DNA of 64,000 nucleotides from Sporocytophaga sp. (GCA_024707265.1 JANQAB010000010.1:372001-436000), one strand, 5' to 3'. Positions 17,362 to 26,470 are shown, numbered from the stretch's first letter. Numbers and translations are program-made. The notes: generated by a model not told the origin, from the letters alone.

Positions 17362-18706
17362 ATGAAAATAAGAAACAAGCTTACCTTACAGTTTACAGGA
17401 ATAGTATTTTGTATTCTTATTTTATTCAGTATTTGTATATACTACGCTTTCAGTCAATACAGGGAATACTCTTTCAGAAAGAGACTAAAAGAAAAAGCTT
17501 TAAATACCGCTAAAATTCTGATTGAAGTAGATGAAATAAACGCAGAATTATTAAAAAAACTCAGACGTAATTACCTCCAGTCACTTCATGAAGAGTATGT
17601 GAGGATCTATGATAAAAATAACAACCTGGTATTTAGGGATGATACCATAAGGTTTAAAATTCCTGATGAAAAACTACAAAAGATAAGAGAAGAAAAAAAA
17701 GTATTCCTTTATAATAAACGACAGGCAGTTTGTAGGCTTAGATTATAAGAACACTTATGTGATCACTGCTTCAGCCATTGACATGGATGGCCATAAAGCT
17801 ATTAACTTTCTCGCTATTGCTTTGGTAGCTGGAAATTTATTTGGACTCATAGTAATTTTTTTTACTGGAAGATTTTTCTCAGCAAGAGCCTTATCTCCTA
17901 TCTCAGACATTATTCATGAAGTAGATAATATTAAGGAAGGACATGCAGGCCTAAGGTTAACGGAGCGTAATGGACGGGATGAGATTGCCCAACTTGCCAA
18001 TTCCTTTAATCAGATGTTTGACAGAATTGAAGATACATTTGAACAACAAAATAAATTCATAGCTCATGCCTCACACGAACTAAGAACCCCACTAACATCG
18101 ATAACAGGAGAAATTGAAGTAACATTGCTTAAAGATCGCTCTGTTGAAGCTTACAAAGAAACATTGAAGTCATTGCTGGAAGAATCGCTGAGTCTTACAG
18201 AATTATCTAATAAGCTCCTGGAGTTGATTCAGGCTGATAAACAAAGCATGGTATCTGAAAAAGTCAATTTAAGATACCTTCTGGACAGGCTTGAAGAGGA
18301 AGTTTTAAAAAGAAAATATTCCAGATCATTCATCATAGAAATTGAAATAAGCAAAGATCTCAGTGAAATTGAAATTACAGGAAATGAAGATCTTATAAGA
18401 GTGGCTTTGATGAATGTAATAGAAAATGGATTTAAATACTCTGACAAAGACGTAAAGCTAAAAATTTTTTCTAAAGAACTGGCCCATATAAGCTTTACTA
18501 TAAAAGATGAGGGGGCAGGAATAGATAAAGATGAACTCCCCAAAATTCTCAAACCGTTTTACAGAAGCCGTAGAACGCTTTCTAAAAGTGGCTTTGGTAT
18601 AGGCTTATCGCTTACAGATAAAATAATAAAGCTACATTGTGGAACTTTGAAAATTAAATCTGTTATAAGCAAAGGCACTTCTGTAACGATTACATTACCC
18701 GTTTAA
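17362..18706 (+). CDS. Sensor histidine kinase (apparent frameshift)
   Basis: The reconstructed 447-residue kinase has an N-terminal helix (LQFTGIVFCILILFSICIYY), a periplasmic sensor region, a second helix (AIALVAGNLFGLIVIFF), a HAMP linker, the phospho-acceptor H-box FIAHASHELRTPLTSI, and ATP-binding motifs NVIENGFKYS, KDEGAGI and GFGIGLSL. The sensor part is broken at an A8 tract (17693-17700); with seven A the frame reads EEKKYSFIINDRQFVGLDYK and runs into the second half. It is the partner of the response regulator upstream. If the tract is real, only a kinase piece without its N-terminal helix could be made from the downstream frame. Confidence 0.88.
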
Positions 18707-18718
18707 TCTTAGAATCAA

Positions 18719-19153
18719 TTATCTGGATATATCTTTTCCAAGCATTTTGTTAATCTGAAAATGCATGAAATTATCCATAGATGAATTCCTTTTTGTATTC
18801 TCGTTGAAGTTTAATGGCTTGATAATATATCCATCAATTTTAAAATATTCGGCCTCAATTCTGTCTTTATCATCATTAGAAGTAGTCATAATAAATATTC
18901 TGACAGAATCATATTTATTGTTTTTTCTTAATTTTTTTAAAAATTCAAAACCATTCATTTTAGGCATAGATAAATCTAACACAATGATATCCGGAATTGA
19001 AATTTTATTTTTTCCTTCAAGCAACTCAAAGGCTTCAATCCCATTGTAGGCAGTATAGAAAACTATAGGGATATTGAACTTTAATAATGCTCGTTCAAAA
19101 CAGATTACGTCTAATTCATCGTCCTCTATATAAAGAATTGATTTTGCTGCCAT
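18719..19153 (-). CDS. Single-domain response regulator
   Basis: This 144-residue stand-alone receiver domain has YIEDDELD at 8-15, phospho-acceptor Asp60 (IIVLDLSMPKMNGFEFL), MTTSNDDKD and the conserved Lys in IIKPLNF. There is no output domain; such proteins usually relay phosphate or act by protein-protein contact. The ENTKRNSSMDNFMHF segment replaces the usual last helix region. It converges with the histidine kinase (stops 12 bp apart), so it is not in that operon. Partner kinase unknown. Confidence 0.88.
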   Translation of the reverse strand: MAAKSILYIEDDELDVICFERALLKFNIPIVFYTAYNGIEAFELLEGKNKISIPDIIVLDLSMPKMNGFEFLKKLRKNNKYDSVRIFIMTTSNDDKDRIEAEYFKIDGYIIKPLNFNENTKRNSSMDNFMHFQINKMLGKDISR

Positions 19154-20413
19154 TGCCTATATAAATATTTGATTGTAGGGAGGTCTTTATTGGATTCACC
19201 ATTTTACGATTTAAACCATTTCGGAAACCCAATATTGCCAATAAGGATTCTAACACTTAGAATTATAACATCGAAAAATAGAGAGTTGATGTGTGCTGCG
19301 AATTAGAATTTGATTAAAATTTCTTAATACTAAAAATCTCCCCTCCTTAATCATATAACTTTTATTTTCAAGATGACAATCTACATCCTTTTAAAAGGTT
19401 CATCATAAGCATTTTAAAAGGTAAAGAATAAAGCATAGTTTAAAAAAAATAAATGTATATAAAATCAAGATAATGCAGGATACTTTTTTTTAAAAGGAAC
19501 CTCTGACAAAGATAGGAAATGGGTTATTTTAATTAAAAAAAAAGACAAGCCCATATCAGACTGTCGACGCGCTCATATTTCTATGTTGGAAAAAATGTTA
19601 TGTGACTTTTTCAAGTACAGATAAACGATTTTTTTTATATATCCGTGAGCATTTGATGGTCAACAGCACGGGCTTGCCACTTCAAATGTATGAAATTTAT
19701 AAGTATTGGGAAGGATTTTTATAAAAAAAAATCAATAAATATTTATTCATTTTAATTCTTCCTTTCAGGAAACTTCTTTCAGTAAAACTCGTTATATCAA
19801 AATTTTAATGAATGCTCAAGTATTTACAAATACCAAGTAATCATAACCATTTAACTAATCTAAAATTAAGCTTCATTAGTCCCAAGTATTCTAAAAAGGA
19901 TTTCCTGAATTAGTACATTCACTACCTTTTGTAAACCATTATCAGGAATTTACAAATACCGCATTACATTATAACCTACCACCAGTATATGTCAATCGCA
20001 CAGGTTATAGAGTTTAAAAGCAGGTGTAATCAATTTTCCAATAGTATACCCCATCTACCTATAGCTATAAAAAAGGAAGTTTAATTAAAATATCCTTATC
20101 TAATTATTTAAGAATATAACTTTTACAAGAAATATAAATACTTTAACTTATCTGAAGCACAAAGTAAAAACCCTACCTATACCACTATTAATCTAAATAA
20201 TAGACCTATATGGTAGACTTTTAGATACTGGTATGATATCCAGATATATTTTGGATATTTCTGATAAACCTATACTTTTGAAAGGTCATCCGGCAAATGA
20301 TATAACAGTATTAGTCAAATAAGTCTTCAATGATTGAGATACAATCATTACTTTGTTTTTTATGGCTTATTGTGACTTCTGATCGTTTTAGTTTGATTTA
20401 AAAATATACTTTC
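19154..20413. other. 1.26-kb gene-free AT-rich region upstream of the encapsulin operon
   Basis: No convincing ORF, RNA gene or mobile-element end was found. It contains four copies of ACCTATA on the plus strand (20057, 20175, 20204, 20268), two copies of ATTTACAAATACC 126 bp apart (19822 and 19948), and an inverted repeat at 20329-20349 next to the presumed promoter. It may be a long regulatory leader or a remnant of deleted genes. Confidence 0.5.
20329..20355 (+). promoter_or_regulatory. Candidate operator and promoter of the encapsulin operon
   Basis: AATGATTG (20329-20336) and CAATCATT (20342-20349) form a perfect 8-bp inverted repeat with a 5-bp spacer. It contains a TTG (20334) and overlaps TTACTTTG (20348-20355), which resembles the -7 element TAnnTTTG with one mismatch. 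An operator spanning the promoter would allow repression of the operon, which starts 59 bp downstream. No regulator gene is adjacent. Confidence 0.45.
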
Positions 20414-21334
20414 ATGTCTGAGGAAAAAATTCCACAAACCGCATTAGGCGATGTGGCAGCTAGGCAGTTGGCTATTGCTACACGTACGGTGCCACAATTA
20501 TCAACCATCACTCCACGTTGGTTAACTCACTTGTTGAATTGGATACCGGTAGAATCTGGTATTTACAGAGTAAACAAAGTAAGGGATGCAAACAGCGTAC
20601 AGGTAGACTGCTCTGCAAGAGATGAGCGTGAACTTCCATCAACTTTTGTTGACTATATAGAAGATCCAAGAGAATATCTATTGAGCGCAGTAAATACTGT
20701 TCTGGACGTGCATACCCGTGTTTCTGATCTTTATAGCAGACCATACAATCAGATCAGTGAACAGTTGAGGCTGGCAATTGAAACAATCAAGGAAAGACAG
20801 GAAAGCGAGCTGATCAATAACAAAGAGTATGGTCTTCTAAGCAGCATTGCTCCTTGCCAGAGAATAACACCACGCAAAGGTGCTCCAACTCCTGATGATT
20901 TGGATGAACTAATAACAAAAGTATGGAAAGAACCTGGATTCTTCTTGCTTCATCCATTAGCTATAGCAGCATTTGGCAGGGAGTGTACAAGAAGAGGCGT
21001 TCCCCCTCCGACTATATCACTTTTCGGATCTCAGTTTATAACCTGGAGAGGTATTCCACTTATACCATCCAACAAGGTTCCGATTGAAAATGGCAAAACC
21101 AAAATATTACTGATCAGAACAGGCGAAAGCCGTCAGGGAGTTGTAGGTCTATACCAACCCAACCTTCCCGGAGAGCAGACACCAGGCCTTTCTGTAAGGT
21201 TTATGGGAATAAATGACAAAGCTATTGCATCTTATCTGGTTTCTCTTTATTGCTCATTAGCTGTATTGGTAGATGATGCTATTGCAGTGCTTGATGATGT
21301 AGAAATCGGAAACTATTATGAGTACAACTACTAA
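20414..21334 (+). CDS. Family 2A encapsulin nanocompartment shell protein
   Basis: This 306-residue protein matches family 2A encapsulins (SrpI-like, HK97-fold) in length and in segments such as VAARQLAIATRTVPQLSTI, STFVDYIEDPREYLLSAVNT, FFLLHPLAIAAFGRECTRRG, SLFGSQFITWRGIPLIPSNK and TGESRQGVVGLYQP. The absence of an inserted cyclic-nucleotide-binding domain argues against family 2B. Such proteins self-assemble into icosahedral shells that load a cysteine desulfurase; related shells have been linked to elemental sulfur storage. The next gene is exactly that cargo, overlapping by 17 bp. Shell assembly here is inferred from family. Confidence 0.9.
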   Translation: MSEEKIPQTALGDVAARQLAIATRTVPQLSTITPRWLTHLLNWIPVESGIYRVNKVRDANSVQVDCSARDERELPSTFVDYIEDPREYLLSAVNTVLDVHTRVSDLYSRPYNQISEQLRLAIETIKERQESELINNKEYGLLSSIAPCQRITPRKGAPTPDDLDELITKVWKEPGFFLLHPLAIAAFGRECTRRGVPPPTISLFGSQFITWRGIPLIPSNKVPIENGKTKILLIRTGESRQGVVGLYQPNLPGEQTPGLSVRFMGINDKAIASYLVSLYCSLAVLVDDAIAVLDDVEIGNYYEYNY

Positions 21335-23255
21335 TCCTAATTTATTTCCTGACGAACACAGTTTAGAGAAACTGGCTAATGAATTCTTTTCGGCGCTGCC
21401 GGGAAGTTTTTCAAATGATTTTCTCCAGTCGCTACAAGCCAAGGATTCACTGACTCCTAAGGATAATCCTTTTGATCTGACTAATCCTCAGACAAGTCTT
21501 CCGGATCCTCATTTTCCAGAAAAAACAGGAATTCCAAAGTCTGTAGCAGGAAGCGGAATATCTCCCACTGCAGTTGATAAAACTGCTCCAATAGATCTTC
21601 AGCAGTCGTTTAATAAAACTCCTGATCCATATTTGTTAGGCGATGGTTTAAGTCCCAAATCCGTTGCGGGGAGCGGAATATCTCCTTCATTATCAAAACA
21701 GGATACAGGAAACATTACCAATCCTCTTCAGGTAAATAATTCTGTTGTTAAATCTTCTTATCCATTTCAAATGGAAAGGATTCCTGACCCTAAGGTTGCT
21801 CTCAACCTCCTACCATATGAAAAGGAGCAGCCTTTTGAATTAGAATTAAAAGAAGCTTTAAAGGGATTGAATTTATCCATTCCTAAACAACAGTTGCCAA
21901 CGGATTTTTCCGGAATAAACAATAGCTCCTATTACTTCATTTCAGTAAATGAGCCATTGCCTTTTGCAAAAAATACAGGAAATTCCATTCATCCTAATAA
22001 AGGTATCACCAGCCTGGCAACCCCTCCTTTTGATGTAAATCTTGTAAGACAAGACTTCCCTATCTTAAAGGAGAAGGTAAACGGAAAACCTCTGATCTGG
22101 CTGGATAATGCAGCTACAACACAAAAGCCTCAGTCTGTAATTGACAGAATATCTTATTTCTATCAGCACGAGAACTCAAATATTCACAGAGCAGCTCATG
22201 AGCTGGCAGCTCGCGCCACAGATGCTTATGAAGCTGCACGCCAAAAGGTACAATCCTTTCTTAATGCCTCTTCTCCGGATGAAATTATCTTTGTAAGAGG
22301 AGCTACAGAAGCTATTAATCTTGTTGCCAAAAGTTGGGGTGAGCAGAATTTAAATTCAGGTGATGAAATTATTGTAAGTCATCTGGAGCATCACGCAAAC
22401 ATTGTACCTTGGCAACAGCTGGCAGAGCGAAAAGGACTAAAACTTAAAGTAATTCCTGTAGACGAAGACGGACAGGTAATCCTGAGTGAATATGCCAAAT
22501 TGCTTGGACCTAAAACAAAACTGGTCTCATTTACTCAGGTATCCAATGCCCTTGGTACTGTTACACCAGCTAAGCAGATTGTAGAAATGGCGCATCTGGC
22601 AGGTGCTAAAGTTTTGGTAGACGGGGCGCAGTCTGTTTCTCACATGAAGGTTGATGTGCAGACTCTCAATTGCGACTGGTTTGTTTTCTCTGGACATAAA
22701 GTATTTGGCCCGACGGGAATAGGCGTTGTTTATGGCAAGGAGGCTTTACTCAATGATACTCAGCCATGGCAAGGTGGAGGCAATATGATTATGGATGTAA
22801 CTTTTGAGCATACCACTTATCATAATGCACCTGCAAGGTTTGAGGCAGGAACAGGAAACATTGCTGATGCAGTAGGCTTGGGAGCAGCTATTGATTATGT
22901 AAACAGAATTGGAATAGATCTTATTTATCAATATGAACATTACCTATTGGTTTATGCCACCCGTTTACTGAAAGAAGTTCCCGGATTAAGACTTATAGGA
23001 ACCGCGCAGGATAAAGCCAGCGTACTTTCTTTTGTTTTAGAAGGATATCGTACTGAAGAGGTAGGTAAAGCATTAAATCAAGAAGGGATAGCCGTAAGAT
23101 CAGGACACCATTGCGCTCAGCCCATTCTTAGAAGATTCGGGGTCGAAGCGACAGTAAGACCCTCTCTTGCATTTTATAATACCTGCGGAGAAATTGATAC
23201 TCTCGTTGCAACGTTACATAAACTTCGTAGCGCTAAACCAATTTCCTTAAGATAA
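21318..23255 (+). CDS. Encapsulin cargo: SufS-type cysteine desulfurase with disordered targeting leader
   Basis: Residues about 235-645 are a complete SufS/CsdA-type cysteine desulfurase: LIWLDNAATTQKP, the PLP histidines in SHLEHHANIVPW, VDGAQSV, PLP lysine 461 in FSGHKVFGP, and catalytic Cys599 in SGHHCAQPI. It releases sulfur from L-cysteine. The first 230 residues are a Pro/Ser/Asn-rich, probably disordered leader holding two copies of PKSVAGSGISP (73-83 and 113-123). Family 2A cargo proteins carry such leaders for shell loading. The start overlaps the shell gene by 17 bp, suggesting coupled translation. A hairpin terminator follows. Confidence 0.93.
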   Translation: MSTTTNPNLFPDEHSLEKLANEFFSALPGSFSNDFLQSLQAKDSLTPKDNPFDLTNPQTSLPDPHFPEKTGIPKSVAGSGISPTAVDKTAPIDLQQSFNKTPDPYLLGDGLSPKSVAGSGISPSLSKQDTGNITNPLQVNNSVVKSSYPFQMERIPDPKVALNLLPYEKEQPFELELKEALKGLNLSIPKQQLPTDFSGINNSSYYFISVNEPLPFAKNTGNSIHPNKGITSLATPPFDVNLVRQDFPILKEKVNGKPLIWLDNAATTQKPQSVIDRISYFYQHENSNIHRAAHELAARATDAYEAARQKVQSFLNASSPDEIIFVRGATEAINLVAKSWGEQNLNSGDEIIVSHLEHHANIVPWQQLAERKGLKLKVIPVDEDGQVILSEYAKLLGPKTKLVSFTQVSNALGTVTPAKQIVEMAHLAGAKVLVDGAQSVSHMKVDVQTLNCDWFVFSGHKVFGPTGIGVVYGKEALLNDTQPWQGGGNMIMDVTFEHTTYHNAPARFEAGTGNIADAVGLGAAIDYVNRIGIDLIYQYEHYLLVYATRLLKEVPGLRLIGTAQDKASVLSFVLEGYRTEEVGKALNQEGIAVRSGHHCAQPILRRFGVEATVRPSLAFYNTCGEIDTLVATLHKLRSAKPISLR

Positions 23256-23274
23256 GGAAGGAATAAATAACAAA

Positions 23275-23315
23275 AACTGCGCACTTTTCTATGGAAAAGC
23301 TGTGCAGTTTTTTTT
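23275..23315 (+). terminator. Hairpin with T-run between cargo and serine acetyltransferase genes
   Basis: AACTGC(G)CAC pairs with GTGCAGTT (one bulged base), with an inner TTTTC/GAAAA stem and a final run of eight T. It would reduce transcription of the serine acetyltransferase relative to shell and cargo unless that gene has its own promoter. Confidence 0.8.
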
Positions 23316-23363
23316 CCTACACCTTCAAGGTTATTCTTATTTTTTAACAGAAATTAGAAAGTG

Positions 23364-24182
23364 ATGAAAAATACCAAAGTACATTCATTTCTTGAACTCC
23401 TGAATAAAACCCATAAAGCAGAATGGGAAGCCTCCCCTTCTATCCAGGGAGCTTCAGCATGGCTTTCGGGTTTAATAGAATTTCTATTTCCTAACAACAG
23501 ACTCAACAGGTATTCTACCTATGAGGGCATTCTTAAAAAGAATCAGATTGACCTGGAAAATATGCTGCTCAGCTATCTCGATCCTAAGGATTATGATATA
23601 GAGCAAGCTGTTAATGCCTTCTATGATGACCTGGAAACGATTTACAATAACCTACGTCGGGATGCAATCAAAATATTTGAGAGTGATCCTGCCGCTACCA
23701 GTGTAAATGAGGTAGTTGTCACTTACCCAGGATTTTATGCCATTGCGGTATACAGAATAGCTAATAAACTTTCATTATTGGGAATTCCGATTTTACCAAG
23801 AGTACTTACAGAACTGGCTCATGGCAAGACAGGTATAGATATTCATCCAAATGCAACCATTGGGGTACCATTCTTTATAGATCATGGAACTGGTATTGTA
23901 ATAGGTTCAACAGCCGTTATTGGTAATAACGTAAGCATATACCAGGGCGTCACTCTTGGAGCTCTTCAGGTCAGCAAACAGTTATCCAACATCAAACGAC
24001 ATCCTACTGTTGAAGACAATGTCATTATCTATGCCAGAACAACCATTCTTGGAGGTAATACAGTTATCGGCCGCGACAGTATTATAGGTGGAAGCGTATT
24101 TTTAACCAGAAGTGTAAAGGCTTATTCCAATGTCTTTAATACCCATCAGCTTCGGATAGATTCAAAAGAACAGTTAGTTTAG
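23364..24182 (+). CDS. Serine O-acetyltransferase (EpsC/CysE type)
   Basis: From the ATG at 23364 (a GTG lies one codon earlier) this is a 272-residue enzyme: a helical N-terminal domain, then a left-handed beta-helix of hexapeptide repeats from about residue 155 (TGIDIHPNATIGVPFFIDHGTGIVIGS, NNVSIYQGVTLGA, DNVIIYARTTILGGNTVIG). The DIHP and DHGTG motifs are typical of serine acetyltransferases, which convert serine and acetyl-CoA to O-acetylserine, the precursor of cysteine. Placement after the encapsulin cargo links cysteine supply with desulfuration; serine acetyltransferases are recurrent neighbours of family 2A encapsulins. Confidence 0.9.
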   Translation: MKNTKVHSFLELLNKTHKAEWEASPSIQGASAWLSGLIEFLFPNNRLNRYSTYEGILKKNQIDLENMLLSYLDPKDYDIEQAVNAFYDDLETIYNNLRRDAIKIFESDPAATSVNEVVVTYPGFYAIAVYRIANKLSLLGIPILPRVLTELAHGKTGIDIHPNATIGVPFFIDHGTGIVIGSTAVIGNNVSIYQGVTLGALQVSKQLSNIKRHPTVEDNVIIYARTTILGGNTVIGRDSIIGGSVFLTRSVKAYSNVFNTHQLRIDSKEQLV

Positions 24183-24275
24183 TGGGAATGTTTGAAAATC
24201 TTTTAAAACATTTCTTGAATTATATTGTTTTAAAATGCTTATTTAAAATAATATTAATATAAACTACTTGTAAAA

Positions 24276-24789
24276 ATGAAAATGAATCAGTTATTAAATT
24301 TTTTTTACTCTTATTCTCTTCGGAATATTATTATCTACCAATGTATTTGCACAAAATCGTGTAAGTCCTCTTGACAGCGTAAGTGGAAAAGTTGGTAAAG
24401 CTAATGTTTCTATTAAATATAGTAGTCCTTCTGTAAAAGGAAGAAAGGTTTGGGGTAGTCTTGTTCCATATGATCAGATATGGAGAGCTGGAGCAAATGA
24501 AGCGACAGTTTTTAATACAGATCAGGATCTTACCATAGGTGGTAAAACGCTCCCTGCAGGAACTTATTCTTTTTTTGTTATACCTTCAGAAAAGGGCGAC
24601 TGGACAGTCATCTTCAATAAAACTAGCAACCAATGGGGAGCTTATAAATATGATGAAAAGCAGGATGCGCTTAGGACAAAGGTAAAAGTCCGTAAAACCA
24701 CACCTAACGAACGACTAACCTATAAAATAACTCCTGAAGGGTTTTCACTACTTTGGGAGAATGTTGAAATTCCCGTTGCCATAAAATAA
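24276..24789 (+). CDS. DUF2911 family secreted protein (apparent frameshift)
   Basis: The main frame encodes VSPLDSVSGKVGKANVSIKYSSPSVKGRKVWG, then LVPYDQIWRAGANEATVF, GGKTLPAGTYSFF and GDWTVIFNK, the conserved core of DUF2911 proteins, which are usually exported in Bacteroidota. The signal peptide is out of frame because of a T8 tract (24299-24306). With seven T the ATG at 24276 reads through a hydrophobic segment and STNVFAQ into the mature protein of about 170 residues. Function is unknown. A strong bidirectional terminator follows. Confidence 0.82.
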
Positions 24790-24815
24790 TCTGAAGTTTT
24801 AAAAATCATTATACT

Positions 24816-24857
24816 AAAAGGAAAAGGTTGTTTCAAATGAAACAGCCTTTTCCTTTT
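24816..24857. terminator. Strong hairpin terminator after DUF2911 gene
   Basis: AAAAGGAAAAGG and CCTTTTCCTTTT pair, extended by an inner TGTTTC/GAAACA stem around AAAT. The A and T flanks allow function on either strand. Confidence 0.85.
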
Positions 24858-25311
24858 ATGTTTAAATTAATTGATCGACCTCTCTGTTTAAATCAGTACC
24901 TCACTTTTGACATTCCCGAATTTGTTAGTTTTTTGATCTTATACGCTGAAAAATCTAGAGACACTGAAACATTGAATTTTTAATATTATTCCATTACAAA
25001 TTGAACTAACAAAAGCCATACAACTCATAATCAGCGTAATATAAACTAAACCTAACCAAACAGTTAAAGTCGCCACTACATTTCGACCTTTTAATAACCA
25101 ATCAATAAGTTTTTAAGACATTTTCGATGTCGTAAACAACCCTCTTATTGGCAAATTTACACCCCGACATTTTAAGTGAATCAACATAAATTTGTCCAAA
25201 TAATCTTATTTTCAATCTCTATCAATAAAATTAATGAAGCATTTGATATAAGTTTTATTTAAATACTTTAAGTTGCAAACTCAACCTTATAAATAGAAAA
25301 ACCAATAACCT
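24858..25311. other. Gene-free intergenic region
   Basis: About 450 bp of AT-rich sequence with stop codons in all frames and no clear repeat or RNA structure. It presumably holds the promoter of the VOC gene at its right end. Confidence 0.6.
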
Positions 25312-25743
25312 ATGGCAGCTATACATTCTTATCTGACCTTTAATGGGACATGTGAAAATGCATTCAATTTTTATAAATCTGTCTTTGGAGGGGATTTTCC
25401 TTCTGTCATACGATTTAAGGATGTTCCTTCTGAACGTCCCTTGCCAGAAAGCGCTAAGGAGCAGATTATGCATATGACTTTGCCAATTGGGAAAAACAGC
25501 ATACTTATGGGAAGTGATAGCCCTGAGGTATTCGGAGGAGACCCGGTTGTACAAGGTAATAATTTCTCTGTAGCAATAGTGGCAGAAAGTGAAGAAGAAG
25601 CAAGACGATTATTTGAAGGCTTGTCTGCAGGTGGCAAAGTGACAATGCCTCTTGAAAAAGCTTTTTGGGGTGCTTATTTCGGGATGTTCACAGACAAGTT
25701 CGGAATACATTGGATGGTTAATTATGAATACCAAAACAAATAA
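25312..25743 (+). CDS. VOC (glyoxalase/bleomycin-resistance) superfamily protein, PhnB-like
   Basis: The 143-residue protein fits the PhnB-like subgroup of the vicinal oxygen chelate superfamily: IHSYLTFNGTCENAFNFYKSVFGG, then MHMTLPIGKNSILMGSD, EEARRLFEGLSAGGKVTMPLEKAFWGAYFGMFTDKFGIHWMVNYE. The ending FGIHWMVN is characteristic. Members are small cytoplasmic proteins of mixed or unknown function; no substrate can be assigned. It leads a run of co-directional small genes up to the MATE transporter. Confidence 0.88.
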   Translation: MAAIHSYLTFNGTCENAFNFYKSVFGGDFPSVIRFKDVPSERPLPESAKEQIMHMTLPIGKNSILMGSDSPEVFGGDPVVQGNNFSVAIVAESEEEARRLFEGLSAGGKVTMPLEKAFWGAYFGMFTDKFGIHWMVNYEYQNK

Positions 25744-25798
25744 ATAATATAATACAAATAGTAAATACATTTAACCAAACATACACAAATTAACAATT

Positions 25799-26179
25799 AT
25801 GAAAATAGCAACAATCACCGTACGCATTCTCCTTGGTCTTCTAATGGCTGTTTCAGGGGCAGTAGTATTATTTAACCTTGTAGAACAACCGGAAATTCCT
25901 GCCGGACCTCTTAAAACATTTACGGATGGCATGGCTGCTTCAGGATACCTTTTTCCACTAATAAAAATAGTTGAATTGGTATGTGGCCTGGCTCTAATCA
26001 CAGGTTTCTTCGTGCCTTTGGCAACAGCGATTTTATTCCCCGTATCGGTGAATATCCTTCTTTGCCACTTATTCATAGCACCAGAGGGACTTCCTGTTGC
26101 AATCATAGTAGTATTGGCAAATCTGTTTTTGGCTTACGCCCATAGAAAAAATTACGAACCGATATTAGCGATGAGATAA
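25799..26179 (+). CDS. DoxX family membrane protein
   Basis: This 126-residue protein has four hydrophobic helices: ITVRILLGLLMAVSGAVVLFNL, YLFPLIKIVELVCGLALITGFF, ATAILFPVSVNILLCHLF and VAIIVVLANLFLAYAHRKNY. Pattern and length match the DoxX-like family of small integral membrane proteins. It lies 55 bp after the VOC gene on the same strand and may be cotranscribed. Function is not established for most members. Confidence 0.78.
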   Translation: MKIATITVRILLGLLMAVSGAVVLFNLVEQPEIPAGPLKTFTDGMAASGYLFPLIKIVELVCGLALITGFFVPLATAILFPVSVNILLCHLFIAPEGLPVAIIVVLANLFLAYAHRKNYEPILAMR

Positions 26180-26254
26180 TCCCGCAGATTAATCAGTAAT
26201 AATCTATTAGTCTCTCGGGGATCATCAGAACGCAATATCAAATTGGAAAAAGAG

Positions 26255-26470
26255 ATGATAGAAGTATTTAAAACAAATATATGCGATCAGACAATGGCTG
26301 ATATTTTAGTCAGCCTGATCCACAAAAATTTTGATGGATATCAGGCTAATTTTGACCTTGATGATGAAGAAAATATCCTTCGGGTAAAAAGTGAAAGTGA
26401 GTTTAATACAGAATTTCTTATCAGCTTTCTCAGTAAACTTGGATGCAATGCTGAAGTTTTACCTGATTAG
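26255..26470 (+). CDS. Small ferredoxin-fold-like hypothetical protein
   Basis: From the ATG at 26255 (an upstream TTG at 26243 adds four residues) this is a 71-residue acidic cytoplasmic protein: IEVFKTNICDQTMADILVS, DGYQANFDLDDEENILRVKS and FLSKLGCNAEVLPD. The alternation suggests a beta-alpha-beta fold like HMA domains, but there is no CxxC metal motif, so copper binding is not expected. Similar short proteins occur in Bacteroidota; function unknown. Confidence 0.6.
   Translation: MIEVFKTNICDQTMADILVSLIHKNFDGYQANFDLDDEENILRVKSESEFNTEFLISFLSKLGCNAEVLPD

Noticed and set aside
19822..19960. Direct repeat ATTTACAAATACC as a mobile-element or attachment-site signature
   Set aside because: There are only two short copies, with no integrase, transposase or tRNA nearby. 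Chance in AT-rich DNA is sufficient.
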